Shown: positions 1 through 6,498 of the stretch, piece after piece
How the letters are laid out: every line of letters starts with the position of its first letter
Position numbering within the stretch: position 1 is the first letter of the stretch
Assembly (NCBI GenBank): GCA_018060635.1
Contig: JAGOVR010000075.1
Location: 1 to 7,485 of the forward strand
DNA: 7,485 nt
Direction: 5' to 3'
DNA from: Bacteriovoracaceae bacterium
GTDB lineage: Bacteria > Bdellovibrionota > Bacteriovoracia > Bacteriovoracales > Bacteriovoracaceae
Notes under the pieces: generated by a model
Told to the model about the DNA's origin: nothing
What the model saw: only the letters and a program-made list of their open reading frames with translations
Database searches by the model: none
Position numbers and translations under genes: made by a program

Positions 1-688
1 GGTTCATTTTTTCTTTTTTAAGTTCTTCTTTACCTAAAATTTTTATTTTCACCCCTTTTAAATGTTTTTTTACATCTTCTGCGATGAGTTCCGCCATTTT
101 CTCTGAGTGCAGATTATTAGGAGATTCATTGACTAAGTTGCGAGTGAAATTGATAGATTCTACAACAGAGGTCACTTCTTGTATTTTGTGTTCAATTTTT
201 CCTTGAAATTTTTTTTCTTTGGAAAAAAGTGTCACACTTGCTTGGAATGTATTTGGTTTTGATTTGTATTTTTCAAAAGTATAATCAGTCATAAGGAGTG
301 ATTCAGTCAGGATACCAGCAGTTGTCGCATGATCTTTAAAAACATGAAAAGAATCAAAATCCATTTGGATATTTTGATATTTTTGTTCTTTAGCAAAACG
401 GTAAGCGCAGGCAATAGCTTTGCGTAAATCTTCTTCTTTGACTTTAGTTTTATCTCCTAGTCCTACACAAAGCACAGGAATGCCTAAAGTATTGTGGAAA
501 GTAAAAAGTTTTTCTTTTTCTCCTTTAAAATTTCCTTTTAGAGATGAAAATTCATCTTGTAAGTCTTTAGACCAATGGCTATTCACAATGTCACTGGTAT
601 TTTTAGAATTTGGATTTTGTTTATGAAAAGCGGAAAGGATATAAAGGTCAGGTGTCGAGACTAATTTAGTATTAAAAGTTAACTTCAT
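1..688 (-). CDS. pepA: Leucyl aminopeptidase (peptidase family M17), N-terminal part, cut by window edge
   Basis: Cytosolic metallo-exopeptidase that removes N-terminal residues, typically leucine, from peptides; family members are hexamers with a two-metal site. I read 229 codons from the ATG at 688 down to the window edge with no stop. Residues 1 to about 160 resemble the variable M17 N-terminal domain, including the strand LGIPVLCVGLGDK (68-80) followed by a basic helix. Residues 183-192 (RNLVNESPNN) are the well-conserved entry to the catalytic domain, and the GVKIKILGKEELKKEKM stretch (212-228) fits the usual text that follows. The metal ligands and the NTDAEGR signature lie beyond the edge, so activity cannot be judged. 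The start is supported by AAGGAG at 701-696, seven bases upstream. The gene is divergent from the lptF-like gene, as in E. coli, where PepA additionally binds DNA; whether this one does is unknown. Confidence 0.93.
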   Translation of the reverse strand, partial: MKLTFNTKLVSTPDLYILSAFHKQNPNSKNTSDIVNSHWSKDLQDEFSSLKGNFKGEKEKLFTFHNTLGIPVLCVGLGDKTKVKEEDLRKAIACAYRFAKEQKYQNIQMDFDSFHVFKDHATTAGILTESLLMTDYTFEKYKSKPNTFQASVTLFSKEKKFQGKIEHKIQEVTSVVESINFTRNLVNESPNNLHSEKMAELIAEDVKKHLKGVKIKILGKEELKKEKMN

Positions 689-695
689 TAAAAAA

Positions 696-701
696 CTCCT
701 T
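696..701 (-). promoter_or_regulatory. Ribosome binding site of pepA
   Basis: AAGGAG on the minus strand, seven bases before the ATG at 688. It is a near-perfect Shine-Dalgarno sequence and fixes the pepA start. Confidence 0.8.
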
Positions 702-725
702 ATTAAATAAAGAAAAAGATAAAAG

Positions 726-754
726 ATTGTAACAAAGCTCCTTATATTTGTCTA
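726..754 (-). promoter_or_regulatory. Candidate sigma-70-type promoter of pepA
   Basis: On the minus strand, TAGACA (754-749; five of six match to TTGACA) is followed after exactly 17 bases by TACAAT (731-726; five of six match to TATAAT). Transcription would start near 719, leaving a leader of about 30 bases that contains the AAGGAG ribosome site. This is the best promoter match in the window; the role is inferred from consensus and position only. Confidence 0.55.
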
Positions 755-776
755 AGTAAAGATCATTGAGTATTCT
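748..776 (+). promoter_or_regulatory. Weak candidate promoter of the lptF-like gene
   Basis: TTGTCT (748-753; four of six) and TATTCT (771-776; four of six) are separated by 17 bases on the plus strand. The -35 box would overlap the -35 box of the opposing pepA promoter. Transcription would begin around 783, only some five bases before the ATG at 788, so the message would be almost leaderless. This would fit the lack of a good Shine-Dalgarno sequence, but both boxes are weak. Confidence 0.25.
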
Positions 777-787
777 GCTAAATACAC

Positions 788-1903
788 ATGAAGAAAATTA
801 TTCACAAATATTTAGCAGGGCATTTTATTGTTCCTTTTTTGGTGAGCACCTTGTTCTTTGTTTTTTTTATGCTTACTTTTCAATTATTTAAAATTGTCAG
901 TATTGTTTTTAATAAAGATGTTCCTCTTGCGACAACACTAGAGCTTATTTTTCATATTGCTTTAACCTTTCTTCCTATGGCCATTCCTCTTTCACTCTTA
1001 TTTGCCATTCTTTATTTGTGTGGCAGATTAAGTGGCGATTCAGAAATCATTGCTATGCGTTCTTTTGGTTTCTCTAAGTTTTCAATCTATAAGCCATTTT
1101 TATTATTAACAGTCTTTATGGGTTTTTCCATTATTGTCTTCAATCAAACTCTCATGCCTCATTCCAAGAAGATCTTTAAGAAAGGAATTACAATCCTTAC
1201 AGCTAAGGGGCTCATGGCAGAGATTAAACAAGGGCAATTTTTTACAGAAATTGAAAACCTTACCTTATTTAGTGAGAAAGTAAGTGAAGGTGGTAAAAAT
1301 ATGCAAGGTGTTTTTATTCATTACCGTCTTCCTCATGAAGGGGCAGAACAAGTTATCTTTTCAGAAAAAGGTTTTCTCATCAAAGAAGAAGCTAATGAGT
1401 GGGGCTTCTCACCTTTGCGTTTTAAATTACGGAGTGGAAATATCATAAAAACCTATGGACATAAAAAAGATATAGAAAAAATTCTTTTTGCAGAGTATGA
1501 CTTTCCTGTTCCTCAAGCGGATTTGACTATCGAAATAGCTTCCAAAAATAGTACGCTTACAGGTGGTGAAATTTGGAATTTTATTCAAAAAGGGCAATCT
1601 GACTTTTCTAAAAATGATTTTTTTAAACTGCAAATGGAATTTTGGACACGAATTAATGATGGTGTCTCTTGTGTGGTCTTTGGACTGTTAGGATTTGTTT
1701 TTGGTATTTCAAGGCCCAGAGGAAGACCTAGAACAGGGGCCCTCTCGCTGGCAGTTATTCTTATTTATTATAGTCTTTTTTTCCTAGGAATAAGTTTTTC
1801 TCAGAAAGGATTCATAACTCCTCTTATTGCAGTCTTTACTCCATCTTTACTAGGAATTCTTATGGGGATTTATTTTTATCGTCGCTTGGATTGGTCCAGT
1901 TAG
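788..1903 (+). CDS. lptF: LPS export permease, LptF/LptG family (LptF-like)
   Basis: Inner-membrane permease subunit that, in the family, works with LptG and the ATPase LptB2 to extract lipopolysaccharide and pass it to LptC and LptA. At 371 residues it has the usual length. Hydrophobic segments at about 13-38, 55-78, 101-121, 290-308, 317-336 and 343-364 give the six-helix plan with a periplasmic beta-jellyroll domain (about 122-285) between helices 3 and 4. The first half carries typical LptF text: a proline-rich helix 2, then GRLSGDSEIIAMRSFGFS (79-96), the cytoplasmic coupling-helix region that contacts LptB. RGRPRTGALSLA (311-322) before helix 5 is also typical. An in-frame TAA at 779-781 limits upstream starts, and no clear Shine-Dalgarno sequence precedes the ATG. 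No lptG follows: the next gene is rodZ on the other strand. LptF is favoured over LptG by N-terminal and C-terminal pattern only. Confidence 0.88.
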   Translation: MKKIIHKYLAGHFIVPFLVSTLFFVFFMLTFQLFKIVSIVFNKDVPLATTLELIFHIALTFLPMAIPLSLLFAILYLCGRLSGDSEIIAMRSFGFSKFSIYKPFLLLTVFMGFSIIVFNQTLMPHSKKIFKKGITILTAKGLMAEIKQGQFFTEIENLTLFSEKVSEGGKNMQGVFIHYRLPHEGAEQVIFSEKGFLIKEEANEWGFSPLRFKLRSGNIIKTYGHKKDIEKILFAEYDFPVPQADLTIEIASKNSTLTGGEIWNFIQKGQSDFSKNDFFKLQMEFWTRINDGVSCVVFGLLGFVFGISRPRGRPRTGALSLAVILIYYSLFFLGISFSQKGFITPLIAVFTPSLLGILMGIYFYRRLDWSS

Positions 1904-3005
1904 GATATTTTTTTTTCATAAGTTCGGTATAGCTTTTAGAAGGAGCTTCTCCTTTTTGTATTTTTTGTAAATAATCTACAGAACTATAGAGAGTTCCCTG
2001 ATCATCAGTAATAAAAAGGGGAAGAAAGTATTCGCTGGCAACTTCAGGAGGAAAAATAAGGCTATTGACACTATAACGAGTATCCAATTTGACCAGTTTA
2101 TTGTTGTAGAAAATCTTTAAGGAATGAGTATTTCCAGCAAAAAGAAGGATTTTTTGGCCTTTTAAAGATAAAGTAGCACCTTTTTTAAGAATAAATCTTT
2201 TAACAGCTTCATCATCTTTTTTGTAAGCAATCCAAGAATCAGTTTCACTGGCGTTAAGGAAAATATTTTGCAGGTTAGGATCAAAATTTTTACGAGCAGA
2301 TGCTGGTAGATCTAGAATCTCTTCATTTTCTTTTTCCGCAATAGAAAAAAGAGGAGTGGTGATAGAGCGAAAAGGATGTTGTGGCGGGAGGGCTATCTTG
2401 TTATTTTCAATTTCTTTGGGAGCTAAAGCTGGTAGTGCTGGTAAAGCTTTAACATTTAAAACTTGTTCTACTTCTTGAGTAGGAATAGCGTTAGAGGATG
2501 AAGTAGAAGTTACGGGACTTGTTTGATGATTAAGATTTTCAATGTTTTGATCCATTCTTGTTTTCACGAAAAAAATAATACCTATAATCAGAAAAAAAGG
2601 TAAGGCCCAAAAAAATACTTTAGCTTGATTTGTTTTAGAAAAATCTTTACCTGAAGAAATTTTGGCCATGATATTAATAGAACTGGGAGTTTTTTTTAAG
2701 GGTATTTTTCGCTCATTTCTCTTGTTTAAAATAGGATCTAGCCCGTAGATATTATTTAAGTACTCTTCCAGTTCTGGCATAGGTATTTTTAAACTTTTCC
2801 CAATAGATTTTACAAATCCTTTGGCATAAGCAGGGCTAGGTAATTTATCAAAATGTCCCTCTTCGATATCTTGTAAAATAGTACTATTAATACGTGTTAA
2901 TTGAGAAAGTGTGGCAATACTCATTTGTTTAGCTTCACGTCGATGTCGTAAAATTTCACCTAAGTTTTGTGTAGAAAAAGATTCATCAGAAAAAGGGATA
3001 GACAT
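1860..3005 (-). CDS. rodZ: RodZ-like cytoskeletal membrane protein with HTH domain
   Basis: Single-pass inner-membrane protein that, in the family, links MreB filaments to the periplasmic wall-elongation machinery and sets cell shape. Of 381 residues, about 14-75 form the RodZ-type helix-turn-helix (LGEILRHRREAKQMSIATLS, then DIEEG and a PSPAYAKGFVKSIGK helix). A basic linker leads to one membrane helix at about 129-147, followed by a low-complexity Ser/Thr/Pro/Ala-rich periplasmic linker (about 150-240). Residues about 247-306 match the RodZ C-terminal beta domain (DUF4115 type): a SWIAYKKDD strand and GNTHSLKIFYNNKLV. A tail of some 75 residues beyond this domain is unusual. The ATG is preceded by AAGGAT (3016-3011), which overlaps the stop of the TPR gene nine bases upstream, so the two are very likely co-translated. 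The 3' end overlaps lptF by 44 bp in opposite orientation. Confidence 0.88.
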   Translation of the reverse strand: MSIPFSDESFSTQNLGEILRHRREAKQMSIATLSQLTRINSTILQDIEEGHFDKLPSPAYAKGFVKSIGKSLKIPMPELEEYLNNIYGLDPILNKRNERKIPLKKTPSSINIMAKISSGKDFSKTNQAKVFFWALPFFLIIGIIFFVKTRMDQNIENLNHQTSPVTSTSSSNAIPTQEVEQVLNVKALPALPALAPKEIENNKIALPPQHPFRSITTPLFSIAEKENEEILDLPASARKNFDPNLQNIFLNASETDSWIAYKKDDEAVKRFILKKGATLSLKGQKILLFAGNTHSLKIFYNNKLVKLDTRYSVNSLIFPPEVASEYFLPLFITDDQGTLYSSVDYLQKIQKGEAPSKSYTELMKKKYPNWTNPSDDKNKSP

Positions 3006-3010
3006 AGAAA

Positions 3011-3016
3011 ATCCTT
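3011..3016 (-). promoter_or_regulatory. Ribosome binding site of rodZ embedded in upstream stop codon
   Basis: AAGGAT on the minus strand lies five bases before the rodZ ATG and shares bases with the TAA stop (3017-3015) of the TPR lipoprotein gene. This geometry favours translational coupling of the pair. Confidence 0.65.
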
Positions 3017-3875
3017 AAGGTTCAGGCGTATAAAAAGCGGTGTCATCTATATCATGATTGGTGCTAGGACTGCGACTTGGATCAAGTCCTTCTTGAACCA
3101 GATTAGATGTTAAAATTTCTAAACTTTTCATTTTTCTTTTTGCCATATCGGCAAAATCACTCTGTGGAAATTTTAACATAATTTCTTCCATTTTAATGCG
3201 AGCTTCATCATAACGATTCATTTTTAAAAGGGCGATGCCTTGATAGTACTGAGGAGCAGGATTTTGATAGCAAGTTCCTTTGCTGGCCTCGACAAAAGAC
3301 TTATAGGCTTTGTCATAGCTCTTTTGTTCTAGATTTAAGATGCCCAACTGATAGTGAGACGGACAAAAGTTTTCATTTTCGGCAAGAGACTGTTTAAAAT
3401 ATTTGCGAGCTTTATCGGGATCATTTTTCTTTAATTCTATGAGTCCTAAATTATAGTATGTTCTAAACTGCTTATCATAAACTAAGTTTTTTAGAATATC
3501 TCTGTATTCACTCTCAGCAGAATCCATGTCTCCTTCTTCAAAATAAATAGAGGCTAAATTAGTTTGAGCATCGGATTCCTTAGGTGAAATTTCCAGAGCT
3601 TTTTTTAAATGTTTTTTTGCCTTTTCTTTATCTTTTTTAAAATAGTAAGCCATCCCTAAGTTGGTATGTATTTTACTATCATGGGGAGAAAGATGAACAG
3701 CCTTCAATAAATTAGTGAGAGCTTCAGTATAATCTTTTGTTTGTAAGCTGGCAGTACCAATAGAATAATAAACTTGAGCTTTAGTTGTAGCGTCATCATC
3801 CTTTTTTTTGTTACTGGCGCAAGAAACTACTAAAAAAGATGTCAAGAGTAGTTTTAGATAAATATTTGTTTTCAA
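3015..3875 (-). CDS. TPR-repeat lipoprotein, PilF/PilW-like
   Basis: Predicted lipoprotein with tetratricopeptide repeats, a protein-interaction scaffold. The N-terminus is a short signal peptide (basic residues, hydrophobic 9-17) ending in lipobox VVSC with Cys19 as lipidation site. The following residues are S, N and K rather than Asp at +2, so outer-membrane sorting is plausible if Lol rules apply. Six TPR-like units follow from about residue 35 to 250, each with the G/A-Y-D/A-L/P pattern (for example NLGMAYYFKKDKEKAKKHLK and YYNLGLIELKKNDPDKARKY), then a polar tail rich in Asp, Ser and Pro. The start codon is TTG at 3875-3873, chosen because AAGGAG (3887-3882) sits six bases upstream and the signal peptide begins there. 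Gammaproteobacterial PilF/PilW, the type IV pilus pilotin needed for PilQ assembly, is also a TPR lipoprotein encoded just before rodZ. That function is an inference from architecture and context; no pilus gene is in the window. Confidence 0.85.
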   Translation of the reverse strand: MKTNIYLKLLLTSFLVVSCASNKKKDDDATTKAQVYYSIGTASLQTKDYTEALTNLLKAVHLSPHDSKIHTNLGMAYYFKKDKEKAKKHLKKALEISPKESDAQTNLASIYFEEGDMDSAESEYRDILKNLVYDKQFRTYYNLGLIELKKNDPDKARKYFKQSLAENENFCPSHYQLGILNLEQKSYDKAYKSFVEASKGTCYQNPAPQYYQGIALLKMNRYDEARIKMEEIMLKFPQSDFADMAKRKMKSLEILTSNLVQEGLDPSRSPSTNHDIDDTAFYTPEP

Positions 3876-3881
3876 TATCCA

Positions 3882-3887
3882 CTCCTT
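3882..3887 (-). promoter_or_regulatory. Ribosome binding site that decides the TTG start of the TPR lipoprotein
   Basis: AAGGAG on the minus strand, six bases upstream of TTG at 3875. No ATG or GTG in the same frame is as well placed, so this site argues for the rare TTG start. Confidence 0.75.
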
Positions 3888-3890
3888 TGG

Positions 3891-3902
3891 ATTTCTAGAA
3901 AT
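3891..3902. repeat. Perfect 12-bp palindrome in the leader of the TPR-rodZ unit
   Basis: ATTTCTAGAAAT reads identically on both strands and sits directly upstream of the ribosome site of the TPR gene. It could be an operator or simply a chance AT-rich palindrome. The flanking bases do not extend the symmetry. Confidence 0.4.
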
Positions 3903-3919
3903 ATTTTAGCTGATAATCT

Positions 3920-3948
3920 ATTGTACGACTCATTTTTATAATTGAAAA
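3920..3948 (-). promoter_or_regulatory. Candidate promoter of the TPR lipoprotein-rodZ unit
   Basis: On the minus strand, TTTTCA (3948-3943; four of six match to TTGACA) is 17 bases from TACAAT (3925-3920; five of six match to TATAAT). Transcription would start near 3913, giving a leader of about 38 bases that includes the 12-bp palindrome and the AAGGAG site. The -10 hexamer is the same as in the pepA promoter candidate. Confidence 0.4.
3937..3942 (+). promoter_or_regulatory. Candidate -10 element toward lepA
   Basis: A perfect TATAAT on the plus strand, about 120 bases before the lepA start, without a convincing -35 box at the right spacing. A second, closer candidate is TATGAT at 4027-4032, also without a good -35 box. 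A promoter for the lepA unit must lie in 3876-4063, but the sequence does not decide which element is used. Confidence 0.25.
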
Positions 3949-4063
3949 GGATTATGTCCAGTAGCGTTACAAAGATCCTTATTAGAAAATTTTCTGCATT
4001 CTCTAGAGTTATTGTTCCAGAACTCTTATGATACCTCTTCAGTAAAAAGGATTTTTAAAAAAT

Positions 4064-5863
4064 ATGGATACAAAATTTATTCGAAACTTTTCAATTATTG
4101 CTCATATCGATCATGGAAAATCGACGCTGGCAGATCGACTTATAGAGAGCACCCAAGCAGTTAGCAAGAGGCAGATGTCGGATCAGCTCTTAGATAATAT
4201 GGATTTAGAAAGAGAGCGGGGTATTACTATCAAGGCTCAGACAGTGAGGCTTAAGTATATTGCCCAAGATGGAAATACTTATTTTTTAAATTTGATTGAT
4301 ACTCCTGGCCACGTAGATTTTGCTTATGAAGTGAGTCGCTCCCTCGCTTCCTGCGAAGGAGCACTACTAGTCGTCGATGCCTCTCAAGGTATTGAGGCCC
4401 AAACTCTTGCTAATGTATATATGGCCCTAGAAAATAATTTAGAAATTCTTCCTGTTATTAATAAAATTGATCTTCCTCATGCAGAGCCCGCTAAAGTAAA
4501 AAAAGAAATTGAGGAAGTGATTGGTCTTGATACCTCAGAGGCCTGCGAAGTCTCTGCAAAATCAGGGATTGGCATTACAGAACTTTTAGAAACTATTGTA
4601 CGTAAAGTTCCTTCGCCTCAAGGTTTAATCAGTAGTCCTTTTCAGGCCCTTATTTTTGACTCTTGGTTTGACCCTTATCAAGGGGTGGTTATTTTAGTCC
4701 GTGTTTTTCATGGCACAGTCAAGATGCATGATAAAATTGCTCTGAAGTATGGTGGACAACAATATGAAATTTTAAAATTAGCAGTTAATACTCCTTTCTA
4801 TTTAGAAGTTGAGGAGTTAGGAGCAGGAGAGGTTGGAATTTTAGTTTGTGGTATTAAAAATATCCGTGAAGTAAAAGTGGGTGACACTATTGTTCATGCT
4901 CATTTATCTGAAACGCCAGCACTCCCTGGTTTTTCAGAAATTAAGCCCATGGTTTTCTGTGGGGTTTTCCCTGTGGATTCAGTGGAGTATGAAAATTTAA
5001 AAGACGCTTTAGATAAACTAGCTTTAAATGACGCTTCTTTTACCTATGAACCTGAAACTTCTACTGCGTTAGGATTTGGTTTCCGTTGTGGTTTTTTAGG
5101 TCTTTTGCATATGAATATTATTCAAGAAAGGTTAGAACGAGAATTTAAACTGACGCTTATTTCTACGGCTCCTTCTTGTAACTACAAAGTTGTGACCACT
5201 CAAGGGAAAATACTTTATATTGCTAATCCCGCCCTTTTACCAGACGTAGGACTTATTGAAACAATTAGTGAACCTATTGTAAAAATATCTATTCACCTTC
5301 CCAATGAATATGTGGGTAAGATTATTAAACTGTGTGAAGATAAGCGAGGCATTCAAAAAGAAATTAAGTATATTACACCTGAGAGAGTGCAAATTATTTA
5401 CGAAATTCCTCTCAATGAAATGATGTATGATTTTTATGATCAACTGAAAAGTTTTAGTAAAGGTTATGCCAGCATGGATTATGAGCTTATTGATTATCGA
5501 GCAGATGATCTCGTAAAGTTAGATGTTTTACTCAATAGTGAAAAGGTAGATGCTCTTTCTATGATTTGCCATAGATCTCAATCGTTCCACCGAGGTCGTG
5601 CTCTCACACAAAAATTACAAAAACTCATTGATCGCCAGCAGTTTGAAATTGCTATTCAGGCCGCTATTGGAGTTAAAATTGTGGCCAGAGAGAGCATTAA
5701 GGCTTTACGAAAAAACGTATTAGCAAAATGTTATGGTGGAGATATTAGTCGTAAGCGTAAACTTCTAGAAAAACAAAAAGAAGGAAAAAAACGCATGAAA
5801 GTGGTGGGTAGTGTGGAAATTCCTCAAGAGGCATTTTTAGCAGTACTAAAAGTGGATGATTAA
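4064..5863 (+). CDS. lepA: Elongation factor 4 (LepA), ribosome-associated GTPase
   Basis: Translational GTPase of the EF-G group that binds the ribosome and has been implicated in back-translocation, translation under ionic stress, and 30S assembly. Its length, 599 residues, equals that of E. coli LepA. The GTPase domain shows all motifs: AHIDHGKST (13-21), RGIT switch (52-55), DTPGH (79-83), NKID (133-136) and SAK (164-166). A beta-barrel domain II (about 184-280), the EF-G-like domains III and V (about 290-480) and the LepA-specific C-terminal domain follow. The latter holds the basic YGGDISRKRKLLEKQKEGKK block (about 555-574) and ends in an AFLAVLK motif. There is no EF-G domain IV, which separates LepA from EF-G. 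The His of the DTPGH motif and the P-loop are intact, so it should be active. AAGGAT (4047-4052) is 11 bases upstream, a rather long spacing. The downstream gene begins 11 bases after the stop. Confidence 0.98.
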   Translation: MDTKFIRNFSIIAHIDHGKSTLADRLIESTQAVSKRQMSDQLLDNMDLERERGITIKAQTVRLKYIAQDGNTYFLNLIDTPGHVDFAYEVSRSLASCEGALLVVDASQGIEAQTLANVYMALENNLEILPVINKIDLPHAEPAKVKKEIEEVIGLDTSEACEVSAKSGIGITELLETIVRKVPSPQGLISSPFQALIFDSWFDPYQGVVILVRVFHGTVKMHDKIALKYGGQQYEILKLAVNTPFYLEVEELGAGEVGILVCGIKNIREVKVGDTIVHAHLSETPALPGFSEIKPMVFCGVFPVDSVEYENLKDALDKLALNDASFTYEPETSTALGFGFRCGFLGLLHMNIIQERLEREFKLTLISTAPSCNYKVVTTQGKILYIANPALLPDVGLIETISEPIVKISIHLPNEYVGKIIKLCEDKRGIQKEIKYITPERVQIIYEIPLNEMMYDFYDQLKSFSKGYASMDYELIDYRADDLVKLDVLLNSEKVDALSMICHRSQSFHRGRALTQKLQKLIDRQQFEIAIQAAIGVKIVARESIKALRKNVLAKCYGGDISRKRKLLEKQKEGKKRMKVVGSVEIPQEAFLAVLKVDD

Positions 5864-5874
5864 AAGGAAAAAAT

Positions 5875-6498
5875 ATGCAGGAAATTATTAAGCATTACTT
5901 AGAAGATGTTTTAAAAGAATATACAAGAAATGAGCATCTAGAATCTTCTATTTTAGCTAAAAAATATTATTTTGATATTACAGGGACTATTGCAGAGGAA
6001 GAACCTGATTACGAAGCTAAAATGCATCTTTTTAACGAATGGTATATTTTTGACTACGTCTCTCCCCGTGCAGTAGGGACTGTTATGCGTAATTATTTAG
6101 AGCAAAGAAAAATTGAAGATGATATTGCCATGGCTTTTCTTTCGGTGAACTATTCACTTTTTGAATATGTAAAAAATACCTTTAAAGGGTTTGTCGTTCT
6201 TCATGATATTTTACATGATAAAAAAATAATTTTAACTCAAAAAGCAGTAGATGTTCCTTTAGTGAAAGGAGATCTCTTTGTCGGGAGAGTTCTAACCTAT
6301 AAAAATGAAATTTCTCTTTTGCGTGGTATTTGGAGTATGCCAACTTTGATTAAAAAAATATTAGTTAAAGAATCCAAGCGTATCCGCAAACTTAAAGACC
6401 CACTTAAAGAAAAAGAATTTTTACTTAAACTGGAATTATACAAAACAAAGTGGATGCATTATCGGCATGTGCTACCTGAGCGGATATTTATTTTTTAG
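5875..6498 (+). CDS. Protein of unknown function encoded directly behind lepA
   Basis: I do not recognise a named family. The 207-residue product has no signal peptide, lipobox or membrane helix and should be cytosolic. Residues 1-50 are helical and acidic (EEEPDYEAKM at 41-50). A compact aromatic motif, FNEWYIFDY (53-61), is followed by a helical stretch (70-100), then a beta-rich part holding VPLVKGDLFVGRVL (127-140), and a strongly basic C-terminus (about 160-200). The EWY-x-FD plus GDLF-x-x-R pattern is reminiscent, from memory, of unnamed proteins of about 200-250 residues in delta-type proteobacteria; this is not verified. It has AAGGA at 5864-5868, six bases before the ATG, and only 11 bases separate it from the lepA stop, so it is almost certainly in one transcript with lepA. 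Base composition resembles its neighbours. Its stop codon TAG interlocks with the TAA of the opposing glycosyltransferase gene. Confidence 0.85.
   Translation: MQEIIKHYLEDVLKEYTRNEHLESSILAKKYYFDITGTIAEEEPDYEAKMHLFNEWYIFDYVSPRAVGTVMRNYLEQRKIEDDIAMAFLSVNYSLFEYVKNTFKGFVVLHDILHDKKIILTQKAVDVPLVKGDLFVGRVLTYKNEISLLRGIWSMPTLIKKILVKESKRIRKLKDPLKEKEFLLKLELYKTKWMHYRHVLPERIFIF

Noticed and set aside
420..626. Plus-strand open frame of 68 codons inside pepA
   Set aside because: It lies antisense to a clearly coding M17 peptidase frame and its Ser/Phe-rich product resembles nothing; a shadow frame.
708..736. Short TTG-initiated minus-strand frame behind AAGGAG (743-738) as a pepA leader peptide
   Set aside because: It begins upstream of the predicted pepA transcript start and has only ten codons; the AAGGAG falls in the promoter spacer.
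1427..1633. Minus-strand open frame of 68 codons inside lptF
   Set aside because: Antisense to the conserved permease frame, no recognisable product.
1887..1916. Stem TGGA/TCCA followed by a run of nine T after the lptF stop, as a terminator
   Set aside because: The stem has only four pairs plus one wobble and the T run starts nine bases later. It is too weak to call, and the T run is explained by Lys codons of rodZ on the other strand.
5237..5443. Minus-strand open frame of 68 codons inside lepA
   Set aside because: Antisense to the conserved LepA domains, composition of a shadow frame.
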